From NCBI GenBank assembly GCA_000433735.1, contig HF998314.1, positions 908 through 16,957 of the forward strand: a stretch of DNA of 16,050 nucleotides, in the 5' to 3' direction. Numbering within the stretch: the stretch's first letter is position 1; each line of letters starts with the position of its first letter. The DNA comes from Clostridium sp. CAG:167. GTDB taxonomy: Bacteria > Bacillota > Clostridia > Lachnospirales > Lachnospiraceae. Positions 1 through 7,344 of the stretch are shown in pieces. The position numbers and the translations under genes are program-made. Under the pieces are notes generated by a model, which was given only the letters and a program-made list of their open reading frames with translations, ran no database searches and had not been told where the DNA came from.

Positions 1-10
1 GAGGACAAAT

Positions 11-517
11 ATGGCTTTATTACAAGATTGGCGTGAGTACGCTTATAGCGAAGAGATGCAAAATTCAAAAGAAGGCGAAAAACTCTGGGAGAACTATTTT
101 ACTCTGGAAAAAGGAATTTATGAGAAACTTCTCTCTAACCCGGATGAGGTAGTAGAAGGTTCTGTAGAAGCTCTGGCTGCTAAATATGATGTACCACTTT
201 CCATGATGGTTGGTTTTCTGGATGGAATCAATGACAGCCTGAAAGAGGAAAATCCGATTGAAACAATGGACAAAGACACGGTTGTCAAATTAGATATAGA
301 TCTGGAAAAATTATACTACAACATGGTTGACTGCAAGGCCGAATGGCTCTACAGCCTTCCTCAGTGGGACAATCTTCTGTCAGAAGAGCGCCGTAAAGAG
401 CTTTATAAAGAGCAGAAAAATTCCGGCACGATCCACAATGCAAACCGCAAGGTAGGACGAAACGATCCATGTCCTTGTGGCAGCGGCAAAAAATACAAAC
501 AGTGCTGCGGACGCTAG
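11..517 (+). CDS. SEC-C metal-binding motif protein
   Basis: Encodes 168 residues. The C-terminus carries a SEC-C motif: C154 and C156, then C165-C166 (CxC-x8-CC) in the context NDPCPCGSGKKYKQCC, which binds zinc in SecA and in many small stand-alone proteins. The N-terminal ~140 residues are acidic and appear helical, with no membrane segment or signal peptide, and I do not recognise a domain there. The protein is likely cytoplasmic. Its role is unknown; SEC-C tails often mediate contact with partner proteins or ribosomes, but nothing here shows which. GAGGA at 1-5 sits 5 nt before the ATG, so the start is supported even though the window begins just upstream. The promoter lies outside the window. 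The gene ends at a strong two-way terminator and converges on metF, so it is not part of the metF cluster. The motif call is sure; the function is not. Confidence 0.88.
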   Translation: MALLQDWREYAYSEEMQNSKEGEKLWENYFTLEKGIYEKLLSNPDEVVEGSVEALAAKYDVPLSMMVGFLDGINDSLKEENPIETMDKDTVVKLDIDLEKLYYNMVDCKAEWLYSLPQWDNLLSEERRKELYKEQKNSGTIHNANRKVGRNDPCPCGSGKKYKQCCGR

Positions 518-547
518 TTTTTCTCTTTTATCGAGACTACCTATAGC

Positions 548-596
548 AAAAAGGCACCTGCCTTACCGGATGTACCGGCGGCAGATGCCTTTTTTT
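548..596. terminator. Two-way intrinsic terminator between SEC-C gene and metF
   Basis: An inverted repeat pairs AAAAAGGCA-C-CTGCC (548-562) with GGCAG-A-TGCCTTTTT, with one C/A mismatch. An inner CCGG/CCGG stem closes the loop. There is a T-run after the stem on the plus strand (590-596) and, because the left arm starts with five A, also on the minus strand. It lies 31 nt after the SEC-C stop and immediately after the metF stop, so it probably ends both transcripts. Confidence 0.9.
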
Positions 597-603
597 GTTT
601 TTC

Positions 604-1455
604 TTATTCGTAGATAGCACGGGCAATCTCTACTTTGTTCATGGAATACAGGTGGATTCCATCCACTCCATGCTGCAAAAGTCCTTCCATCTGTTCCTTG
701 GTAAACTCAATTCCGGCTTTCTTTAAGTCTTCCGGCGAGTCCTTATATTTGTCAATAGATTCCTGCAATTTCTTCGGGATCTTCGTTCCCGACATACCTA
801 CAATATTCTTCACCTGTCCTGCGGAAGTAATCGGCATAAGTCCCGGTAAAACCGGCACCTCAATATTCTGACGGCGCACTTCCTCCAGAAAACGATAAAA
901 ACACTCGTTGTCATAGAAAAGCTGGGTGATCAAAAAGTCTACCCCCTGCTCCACTTTTATCTTCAGATTTGACACATCCTGCTGAAGATTCTCTGCCTCC
1001 TGGTGAACTTCCGGATAGCAGGCTCCTGCCACACTGAAATCATACATACTTTTTACCGCCTTGGTAAGATCTGAGGCATGATCGTAGTATCTTGCAGCAA
1101 ACTGTTCATCTGTCATCGTACGAGGCTGGTCACCTCTCAGCGCCAGCAGATTGTGTATACCATTCCGGTATAGATTGGTCAGAAAATTGGCCAAAAACAA
1201 CTCATCCGGAATCGCCGCACAAGTAAGGTGGGTCAGTGCCTCAATGCCGCACTGGTTCTGAATATAAGAAGCAATGGCAAACGTATTCTCTGCCGTATTA
1301 CCGCCTGCTCCGTAAGTTACACTGATAAAACTCGGATGCAGTGTTTTAAACTGATCCAGCGCATCATAAATAACAGATACATCTGCATCTTTCTTAGGCG
1401 GAAATACTTCCAGTGAATAAATCGGCCTGTTTTTATGAAATAAATCTTTAATCAT
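604..1455 (-). CDS. metF: 5,10-methylenetetrahydrofolate reductase
   Basis: Encodes 283 residues, the normal length for the bacterial MetF TIM barrel. It reduces 5,10-methylene-THF to 5-methyl-THF with FAD, supplying methyl groups for methionine synthesis or, in acetogens, the methyl branch of the Wood-Ljungdahl pathway. Visible family motifs are SLEVFPPK (E16 matches the catalytic glutamate of E. coli MetF), SVTYGAGG (residues 45-52), LALRGD (104-109, substrate and flavin contact), YPEVH (147-151), TQLFYD (177-182) and PGLMPI. The start ATG has GGAG about 8 nt upstream. The coding region overlaps the end of the upstream acyltransferase gene by 8 nt, which suggests translational coupling. No S-box or other methionine riboswitch is visible within this cluster. 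No MetH or MetV gene is next to it, so the methionine versus acetogenic role cannot be decided from this window. Confidence 0.95.
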   Translation of the reverse strand: MIKDLFHKNRPIYSLEVFPPKKDADVSVIYDALDQFKTLHPSFISVTYGAGGNTAENTFAIASYIQNQCGIEALTHLTCAAIPDELFLANFLTNLYRNGIHNLLALRGDQPRTMTDEQFAARYYDHASDLTKAVKSMYDFSVAGACYPEVHQEAENLQQDVSNLKIKVEQGVDFLITQLFYDNECFYRFLEEVRRQNIEVPVLPGLMPITSAGQVKNIVGMSGTKIPKKLQESIDKYKDSPEDLKKAGIEFTKEQMEGLLQHGVDGIHLYSMNKVEIARAIYE

Positions 1456-2653
1456 TCGTTGTCTCCATTTTTCTCTTTTTATTTAAAATCATGCGGGCCG
1501 CCGGTTTCTCAACCAGATAGGTCATAGCCGTCGCCACAGCCAGAGATACAATAATACACAAAATCGTATACTTCCACTGCCATGCTGCATCTCCCACTAC
1601 ATTGGGTTCCTCTGCACCATCCCAGGACGGAATATGGAACTCTTTTAATTTTACAGCGATATACTGGTGGCATATATATAAGTTAAAAGAAATTGCCGCC
1701 AAAAAACGCATAACTGCATTGTCCCATATCTTCTGATACCATTTGCAGGCAAAAATCGTGCTGATCACAAACAGCAGAAATACCAGGGATAATAAATACC
1801 TGTAATCAACCTGCCACTTCTGTTCCAGCCCCTGTCCATAGTTCTGTCTGTGGGCACACAGAATTTTATAGATCCATATACTGGTAAAAGACATGGCCGT
1901 GAAAAAAACTGCCTCCCCACGGCTTCTCTCCGGTTTACTTTCCATGGATGCATACACATAAGCTCCCAGCATACCATTAGCATACACAGAAGCAAAGGTA
2001 AATGTGTTGTTTACAAACAGGCTCTGGTCGATCTGGGCAAAGTTGTGGCTGATGATCCAGGAAGATAAAAGTCCCACTGCCGTCATGCACCAATATGTAA
2101 CCATAGGCCGTTTTTTAAACGCCTTTGCCAAAAATGGAAATACCACATAAAACTGGACGATCACACCAACTGTCCAGAGCACTCCATTTAAATGAGTTGC
2201 CTGGAAGGATGCGCCAAACCAGTTATGGATAAAAAAGATATGTGGGATCAGATCCCCAAGCATATCCGAAACACCGGTGTATTCGCCTAAAGGGATGGCA
2301 AAGCAAACCAATACGATCAAAAGCGATACATAATACGAGGGCATAATGCGAGCCGCCCTTTTGCGGTAAAACTGTCCGGCCGAAGGGTCTTTTCCCTCCC
2401 GGAACATATTTCTTGCATAAGGTAAAAAAAGACAGAACCCGGACAGCAGGATCATGAGATCCACACAGATTGCACCATTTCTGGGCATCCAGTCCAGGTT
2501 CACCGGTCCAGCAACCGGCATAAGCCAGGACTGCTGCCAGAAATGATACCATACTACCATAAGTACAGCCACTGCCCGTATTCCATCTAAAGGGCCTATA
2601 CGGCCACTCTTATCAGCGACCGCACGACCCTCTTTGCCAGTTATATTCATCAT
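1448..2653 (-). CDS. Membrane acyltransferase, acyltransferase-3 family
   Basis: Encodes 401 residues with about ten hydrophobic segments and a short cytoplasmic N-terminus. The N-terminal motif LDGIRAVAVLMVVWYHF (from about residue 22) contains the arginine and the histidine conserved in the acyltransferase-3 (OafA/NodX-type) family. The segment FYRKRAARIMPSYY, with its basic residues before a membrane helix, is also typical, as are LWTVGVIVQFYVVFPF and a late SFNLYICHQ helix. Members transfer acetyl or other acyl groups to sugars of the cell surface or to exported glycans; the acceptor here cannot be told. Two ATGs are adjacent (2653 and 2650), and AGGGG lies 7 nt before the first. It follows pta by 28 nt and overlaps metF by 8 nt, so the three are probably one transcript. 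A link between pta (acetyl-CoA pool) and acetyl transfer is an inference only. Confidence 0.88.
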   Translation of the reverse strand: MMNITGKEGRAVADKSGRIGPLDGIRAVAVLMVVWYHFWQQSWLMPVAGPVNLDWMPRNGAICVDLMILLSGFCLFLPYARNMFREGKDPSAGQFYRKRAARIMPSYYVSLLIVLVCFAIPLGEYTGVSDMLGDLIPHIFFIHNWFGASFQATHLNGVLWTVGVIVQFYVVFPFLAKAFKKRPMVTYWCMTAVGLLSSWIISHNFAQIDQSLFVNNTFTFASVYANGMLGAYVYASMESKPERSRGEAVFFTAMSFTSIWIYKILCAHRQNYGQGLEQKWQVDYRYLLSLVFLLFVISTIFACKWYQKIWDNAVMRFLAAISFNLYICHQYIAVKLKEFHIPSWDGAEEPNVVGDAAWQWKYTILCIIVSLAVATAMTYLVEKPAARMILNKKRKMETTND

Positions 2654-2681
2654 CCTATTTCCCCTTTCCGTTCTAGTCCCC

Positions 2682-3677
2682 CTATGCTAAAGCTGCGGTA
2701 ATAATAGCCATGGAATATACTTCCTGTGCATTACATCCGCGGGAAAGGTCATTGATCGGTGCATTCAATCCAAGCATAATAGGACCGTATGCATCAAAAT
2801 GTCCCAGTCTCTGGGCAATCTTATATCCAATATTTCCTGCATTAATATCAGGGAAGATAAATGTATTGACAGAACCTGCCACATTGCTGTCCGGACATTT
2901 TGTGCGGGCAACTCTAGGAGAAACGGCTGCATCAAACTGAACTTCACCGATGATAGGAAGTTCCGGTGCCATTTTCTTTGCTTTCGCTGCTGCCTCACGC
3001 ATCTTATCTACATCTTCACCTTTACCAGATCCCAGTGTAGAATAACTCAGGAAACCAACCTTCGGATCGATACCGAATATCTTGGCACATTCTGCACATT
3101 CTACTGCAATCTCAGCCAGTTCATCTTCTGTCGGCTTGATGTTGATGGCACAGTCTCCCATTGCCAGTACTGTATTTCCATCGGTAGCTGACTCACGAAC
3201 CAGAATAAAGCAGGATGATACGATCTTTTTGCCCGGTTTTGTCTTGACGATCTGAAGTGCCGGACGTACTGTGTCGGGTTGGGGGTGGGGGGGGGGGCCA
3301 CCGAGGGTAGCGCCTCCCAGAAGTGCATCCGCTTTACCCATTTTTACCAGCATTGTTCCAAAATAATTGGCCTGGAGACAAGTCTCTCTTGCCTGCTCCA
3401 GTGTCATACCTTTAGATTTACGAATTTCATACAAAGCCTCTGCCATTGCATCCATTTCTTCATAACTTTCCGGATCAATGATCTCAGCTCCACGAATATT
3501 AAAACCACTTTCCTCTGCTACCTTTTCTACTTCTTCTTTCTTTCCGATCAGAATAGGTGCCAGAAAGGTACTTGCCAAAAGTCGAGAGGATGCCTCAAGA
3601 ATACGAGGATCCGTTCCTTCTGTAAAAACAATCTTCTTTGGATTTTCCTTCAAAATACTAATTAATTTTCCAAACAT
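2682..3677 (-). CDS. pta: Phosphate acetyltransferase with anomalous glycine/proline-rich insertion
   Basis: Encodes 331 residues, a complete Pta in one frame. It interconverts acetyl-CoA and acetyl phosphate, usually with acetate kinase, to make ATP and acetate. The N-terminus (KKIVFTEGTDPRILEA), the region VKMGKADALLGGAT and the C-terminal NDLSRGC (S312-R313, matching Ser309-Arg310 of the Methanosarcina enzyme) identify the family. The position matching the catalytic Asp316 of that enzyme is glutamate here (E319). The conserved loop that normally reads GGA-x-HSTADTVRPA is odd: about ten residues rich in Gly and Pro (125-134) replace HSTA, encoded by a C-run (eleven G on the plus strand at 3287-3297). 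This keeps the frame but should harm the enzyme, or it is a sequence error. AGGAGG lies 8 nt before the ATG. Acetate kinase is not adjacent. A promoter of its own lies upstream (3712-3739). Confidence 0.93.
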   Translation of the reverse strand: MFGKLISILKENPKKIVFTEGTDPRILEASSRLLASTFLAPILIGKKEEVEKVAEESGFNIRGAEIIDPESYEEMDAMAEALYEIRKSKGMTLEQARETCLQANYFGTMLVKMGKADALLGGATLGGPPPHPQPDTVRPALQIVKTKPGKKIVSSCFILVRESATDGNTVLAMGDCAINIKPTEDELAEIAVECAECAKIFGIDPKVGFLSYSTLGSGKGEDVDKMREAAAKAKKMAPELPIIGEVQFDAAVSPRVARTKCPDSNVAGSVNTFIFPDINAGNIGYKIAQRLGHFDAYGPIMLGLNAPINDLSRGCNAQEVYSMAIITAALA

Positions 3678-3711
3678 GCATTTTTCCTCCTAATTTTTAT
3701 CCTATACCTCT

Positions 3712-3739
3712 ATCATATCAACTTTTTGGCAAAAATCAA
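3712..3739 (-). promoter_or_regulatory. Candidate sigma-A promoter for pta cluster
   Basis: On the minus strand, TTGATT (3739-3734, 4 of 6 consensus bases) and TATGAT (3717-3712, 5 of 6) are separated by 16 bp. The -35 element overlaps the stop codon of the upstream response regulator gene. The predicted start is near 3704, giving a short leader with an AGGAGG site. This would let pta be transcribed independently of the phosphate transporter and regulator genes. No terminator is visible between the two units, so read-through is also possible. Confidence 0.6.
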
Positions 3740-4407
3740 GACTGAAATTTATACCCTACATTCCGCACGGTCTTAATAAGTTTTCCTCCGTCTTCGCCCA
3801 GTTTTTTCCGCAGGGTTTTTATGTGCATGTCCAGAGTTCGGGATTCTCCTTCATAAGAAGTTCCCCATACCCGGTCCATAAGTATCTCTCTGGTCATAAC
3901 ATTGCCCGCATTCTTCATAAGGACCCGCAGCAATTCAAATTCTTTGTAAGTCAGTTCAATATTATTTCCATCATACGAGACCACATGTTTTTCCACATTT
4001 AATTCAATGCTTCCATTGGTGATCACGGTGTCATCTCCCGCTGAATCACTGCGCCGGAGCACTGCCTTTACTCTGGAGATCAGTTCCAGCACACCGAATG
4101 GTTTGGATATATAGTCATCCGCTCCGGTATCCAATCCCTTTACTTTATCCATTTCACTGGTCTTGGCCGTCACCAGGATAACCGGAACTTTTTTCCACTC
4201 TGGATTTTTCTTTAATTTTGTGAGGATAGAAATACCATCCTCATCCGGCAGCATGATATCCAATAAGATCAGCTGGGGGATCTTGTGTTCCATGATTTCC
4301 CAGAATTCTTTGGCAGAAGCTGCCGGCTCTGTTACAAAGCCACAATTTTTCAGTGCAAAATTTTCTATTTCACGAATATTATCATCGTCTTCCAGTATAC
4401 AGATCAT
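3736..4407 (-). CDS. OmpR/PhoB-family response regulator
   Basis: Encodes 223 residues. Residues 1-118 form a receiver domain with the acidic pocket E6-D7-D8, phospho-acceptor D50 in LLDIMLPDEDG, T80 and K102 in ISKPFG. Residues ~128-223 form a winged-helix DNA-binding domain, with ELTYKEFELLRVL, the RVWG segment and the typical C-terminal TVRNVGYKF hairpin. It is expected to bind direct repeats as a phosphorylated dimer. It starts 14 nt after the Na/Pi cotransporter gene and has GGAGGAG upstream, so the two are almost certainly co-transcribed. With the Pho-box-like repeats ahead of that transporter, a phosphate-responsive (PhoB/PhoP-like) role is plausible, with the protein regulating its own transcript. 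No histidine kinase gene lies next to it: pta follows directly. The family is certain; the phosphate role is an inference from context. Confidence 0.93.
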   Translation of the reverse strand: MICILEDDDNIREIENFALKNCGFVTEPAASAKEFWEIMEHKIPQLILLDIMLPDEDGISILTKLKKNPEWKKVPVILVTAKTSEMDKVKGLDTGADDYISKPFGVLELISRVKAVLRRSDSAGDDTVITNGSIELNVEKHVVSYDGNNIELTYKEFELLRVLMKNAGNVMTREILMDRVWGTSYEGESRTLDMHIKTLRKKLGEDGGKLIKTVRNVGYKFQS

Positions 4408-4421
4408 GCTCTCTCCTCCAA

Positions 4422-6095
4422 TCAGGCCTCGCTGCTTTCTCCCAGACTAATGGCAATATTTTCACAATGATCCGCTACTCTTTCAAAATTAATGGACAGT
4501 TCATTGATAAAAATACCAATAGCAGGGGCACATTTTTCCTTTTGCATCCGTTTCATATTCTGCTTTTTGATTTTCTTATTTACTTCATCAATATGATCTT
4601 CTTTTTCCTCGATTTCATGGATCCGTTCCGGATCCTCTTCTACAAAAGCTTCTGCGGTCATAGTCACGATCTTGCCCACTTCACCTGCATATTCCTGAAG
4701 CTGCTCCACCGTTTTCTCCGGCCATACCTCTCCGGCTTTTTCAATCTTCTCTGCCTGTTCTACAATATTGCAGGCATGATCCGAGATCCGCTCAAAATCT
4801 CGTATACAGTATAACAGTTTATTGGCTTCTTCGCCATCTTTCTCTAATAAACTGTGGGTCATAATTTTGTGAAGATATTCAGTGACATTTTCTTCATACC
4901 GGTCAATAAGTTGTTCTACCTGTTCAATCTTCGCATATTCTTCCTTACTGTAATTGCCCAGTGTGGCTAACGCACGCAGGATATTGTCTCTTGTATACAC
5001 AGCCATCCGGTCCACCGATACCTTGCACTGCTCCAGCGCCAGAGACGGAGTCTCCAGAAAACGCTCATCCAGATTGGCAAATTCTTCATTCTTTTTCTTC
5101 TCATCTTTATCTTCCCGCACGGTAAGCATAGCCAGTTTTTCCAGTCCTCTGGCAAACGGAAGAAGTATAACGGTGGCACCAATGTTAAAGCAGCTGTGGA
5201 TAATGGCGATTCCCGCCGGGGTAGCTGCTTGTGCCAGAAATCCAAAATGTAAAAACGCATTTAGGGAATAGAATCCGATCATGCATAAGACCGTTCCGAT
5301 CACATTAAAATACAAATGAACCAAGGCCGCTCTTTTTGCATTTTTACTGGCTCCTACCGAAGACAACAGTGCCGTCACGCAGGTTCCGATATTCTGTCCC
5401 ATGATGATCGGAAATGCTGCGCCAAAAGAAAGACTTCCTGTGGCACAAAGAGCCTGCAGAATACCTACCGATGCCGAAGAGCTCTGAATAATAGCTGTCA
5501 GTATGGCTCCTACTAACATTCCCAGGATTGGATTGGTAAACACCATCAGCAGATGGGTAAACTGCGGCACCTGGGCCAGCGGTTCTACTGCACCACTCAT
5601 AGTTTCCATACCAAACATAAGAACTGTAAATCCAATCAATATGGATCCCAGATCTTTTTTCTTTTCCTGTTTTGCTGTCATGATCAGGAAAATGCCGATC
5701 AATGCCAGAATTGGGGTAAAGGACGACGGTTTCAGTAAACGAATAAAAAAGTTTTCGCTCTGGATTCCCGTCAGACTCAACAGCCAGGATGTAACGGTAG
5801 TACCAATGTTGGCACCCATAATAATGCCTACCGCCTGCCCCAGTTTCATGATACCGGAATTTACAAATCCCACGACTGTAACTGTCGTTGCTGAGGACGA
5901 CTGGATCACCGCCGTTACGCCGGCTCCCAGCAGAACCGCTTTAATCGGGTTACTGGTTAATCTCTCCAAAATTTTTTCCAGACGGCCTCCGGACATTCTT
6001 GTCAATCCGTCTCCCATAACATTCATTCCGTACAAAAACAATGCCAGACCGCCGATCAATGTCAGAACCTGAAAAAACAACTCACTTAAACTCAT
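4422..6095 (-). CDS. Na/Pi cotransporter family protein with PhoU-like C-terminal domain
   Basis: Encodes 557 residues from the chosen start. The membrane part (about residues 1-320) has the inverted-repeat signature of the NptA/SLC34-like family: QSSSATT (65-71) in the first half and QSSSAS (204-209) in the second, each followed by a GxNIGT motif. These serines and glutamines lie in the substrate and sodium site of the family. The remaining ~200 residues are charged and helical like a PhoU domain, which in this family is thought to sense or gate phosphate flux. It imports phosphate coupled to sodium. The longest frame starts at 6107, but that ATG forms part of a GGAGGT site placed correctly for the ATG at 6095, and nothing resembling a ribosome site precedes 6107. 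It heads a two-gene unit with the response regulator and is preceded by Pho-box-like repeats. Confidence 0.93.
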   Translation of the reverse strand: MSLSELFFQVLTLIGGLALFLYGMNVMGDGLTRMSGGRLEKILERLTSNPIKAVLLGAGVTAVIQSSSATTVTVVGFVNSGIMKLGQAVGIIMGANIGTTVTSWLLSLTGIQSENFFIRLLKPSSFTPILALIGIFLIMTAKQEKKKDLGSILIGFTVLMFGMETMSGAVEPLAQVPQFTHLLMVFTNPILGMLVGAILTAIIQSSSASVGILQALCATGSLSFGAAFPIIMGQNIGTCVTALLSSVGASKNAKRAALVHLYFNVIGTVLCMIGFYSLNAFLHFGFLAQAATPAGIAIIHSCFNIGATVILLPFARGLEKLAMLTVREDKDEKKKNEEFANLDERFLETPSLALEQCKVSVDRMAVYTRDNILRALATLGNYSKEEYAKIEQVEQLIDRYEENVTEYLHKIMTHSLLEKDGEEANKLLYCIRDFERISDHACNIVEQAEKIEKAGEVWPEKTVEQLQEYAGEVGKIVTMTAEAFVEEDPERIHEIEEKEDHIDEVNKKIKKQNMKRMQKEKCAPAIGIFINELSINFERVADHCENIAISLGESSEA

Positions 6096-6099
6096 CTCT

Positions 6100-6105
6100 A
6101 CCTCC
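6100..6105 (-). promoter_or_regulatory. Ribosome binding site fixing the Na/Pi transporter start
   Basis: GGAGGT on the minus strand lies 4 nt before the ATG at 6095 (5 nt counted from GGAGG). It overlaps the upstream in-frame ATG at 6107, which has only A/T-rich sequence before it. This argues for initiation at 6095. Confidence 0.8.
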
Positions 6106-6134
6106 ATAAATGTAATTTTTTCTCTACATTTTTT

Positions 6135-6143
6135 ACATTAGCA
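6135..6143 (-). promoter_or_regulatory. Extended -10 element of the Na/Pi transporter promoter
   Basis: TGCTAATGT on the minus strand fits an extended -10 (TG-N-TAATGT). No good -35 hexamer lies 16-18 bp upstream; that space is taken by the 11-bp repeats instead, as expected for an activator-dependent promoter. The predicted start is near 6128, giving a leader of about 30 nt. Confidence 0.5.
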
Positions 6144-6149
6144 TGGCTA

Positions 6150-6188
6150 AGTAAAGTTTAGTTTATGTGAATGTAAAATCTATGTAAA
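6150..6188 (-). promoter_or_regulatory. Pho-box-like array of four 11-bp-spaced repeats
   Basis: On the minus strand, TTTACA (6188-6183), TTTACA (6177-6172), ATAAAC (6166-6161) and TTTACT (6155-6150) start exactly 11 bp apart, with 5-bp spacers. Bacillus Pho boxes are TTAACA-like hexamers repeated every 11 bp and bound by tandem PhoP dimers, so this array fits in sequence, period and copy number. It begins directly after the stop codon of the upstream ABC permease gene and ends 7 bp before the extended -10. The likely binder is the response regulator encoded at 3736-4407. Confidence 0.7.
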
Positions 6189-6189
6189 A

Positions 6190-7344
6190 TTATATTCTTT
6201 TTTGACACCTTCTGGCATAGGCTGCTCCTGCTGCCGCCAATGTGACCGCAAAAAGAATCTGCATTCCAAAGTCCGGCAGTACATTTACTGCCGACATACT
6301 GTCCTCTGCCATGGCATCGATCCGCCTGACTGCTTCTACATACCAGTACACCGGAAGAAAATGTGCTGCTTTCACAAGGGTATCACTTAAATACTCAAGC
6401 GGTACAAAGACACCTGCTAAAAAGCACATACCCAATCCCACCAGATTGGAGATCATGGACAACAACTGTGTCTTTGCCACCATTTTAGAAATCATATACA
6501 CAAATCCAAATGTTACCAGCATGAAACAAAGCATATTGACCGCGCTCAACAGTCCCTTGAAAGACCAGATTTTGTTTCCCAAACCAGCGTAAGCAATCAA
6601 AAAATACAACGCACACAATCCCACACCGGCCGTCAGCATGCCAAGGAGCAGTTCTGTCTGAATTTTTCTCCGGGAATATCCGGAACAATTCATCCGGTTT
6701 TGAAGTTCCTTTTTCTCAAACTGGATCAGGATGGTTCCAAAGGCCATCACTCCAATGGAAAAGAATACATACGGGATGTATACAAAAAAGGAGTACAAAG
6801 AAGAGTGTGACTGGGTATTCTCCCCACTTTCCAGAAAGGAAACAGGAACAGACTCACGGCATGTTGCTTCTGTTGTCTTTAATGCCTCCGTTACATCCAT
6901 GCCCCCGGCCAGATTCATTTTTAATACTTTTTCATATTCTGTACCAAGAGACTGAAACACCTGGCCATATACGGTTCCCGGCACACTGAGAAGTACAGGC
7001 CTGAGTTCTTTTCCCGCCTTTAGAGCCTCTCCAAACCCTTTCGGGATACGGATGACAGCATTTACATTTCTGGCAAATATTTCATCCTGGATCAGTTCTT
7101 CATCGTCCCGGATTTCCACCTGTTTGTGTTCTTTTCCCATATAGGCTGTAAGACCACGGCTGATCTCCGTGTCATCATGATCCAGCACCGCAAAGGTATA
7201 GCTCTCTTTTTGAAACTGTTTTTCCTCATTTTTCTGCCCCTGGCCCGCCACCAGCCACGCTACAGCCACAAAAATGCCCAGGTACATCAAAATCATCCCT
7301 TTTTGTTTTTTCAGCATTAGAAAAAATGTTTTATACACTTGCAT
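6190..7344 (-). CDS. ABC-2 type exporter permease, second subunit
   Basis: Encodes 384 residues from the ATG at 7344. The layout is typical of ABC-2 permeases of the drug/lantibiotic-export type: a short cytoplasmic N-terminus, one membrane helix (GMILMYLGIFVAVAWLVAG), a large extracytoplasmic domain of roughly 140 residues, then five more hydrophobic segments in the C-terminal half. The longest frame begins with a TTG at 7362, but an AGGAGG site lies between that codon and the ATG at 7344, at the right distance for the latter, so the ATG is the start. The gene overlaps the other permease by 14 nt, which suggests coupled translation and a heterodimeric membrane channel. No terminator follows: the Pho-box-like array begins at its stop codon, so ABC transcripts could run into the phosphate transporter. 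The substrate cannot be told. Confidence 0.88.
   Translation of the reverse strand: MQVYKTFFLMLKKQKGMILMYLGIFVAVAWLVAGQGQKNEEKQFQKESYTFAVLDHDDTEISRGLTAYMGKEHKQVEIRDDEELIQDEIFARNVNAVIRIPKGFGEALKAGKELRPVLLSVPGTVYGQVFQSLGTEYEKVLKMNLAGGMDVTEALKTTEATCRESVPVSFLESGENTQSHSSLYSFFVYIPYVFFSIGVMAFGTILIQFEKKELQNRMNCSGYSRRKIQTELLLGMLTAGVGLCALYFLIAYAGLGNKIWSFKGLLSAVNMLCFMLVTFGFVYMISKMVAKTQLLSMISNLVGLGMCFLAGVFVPLEYLSDTLVKAAHFLPVYWYVEAVRRIDAMAEDSMSAVNVLPDFGMQILFAVTLAAAGAAYARRCQKRI

Noticed and set aside
2654..2681. Possible terminator between pta and the acyltransferase gene
   Set aside because: The 28-nt gap has no inverted repeat or T-run; it only carries the next ribosome binding site.
5503..6072. Long open frame on the plus strand opposite the Na/Pi transporter gene
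   Set aside because: It is fully antisense to a clear family member, has no ribosome site, and its protein has no recognisable domain. It is a codon-bias shadow.
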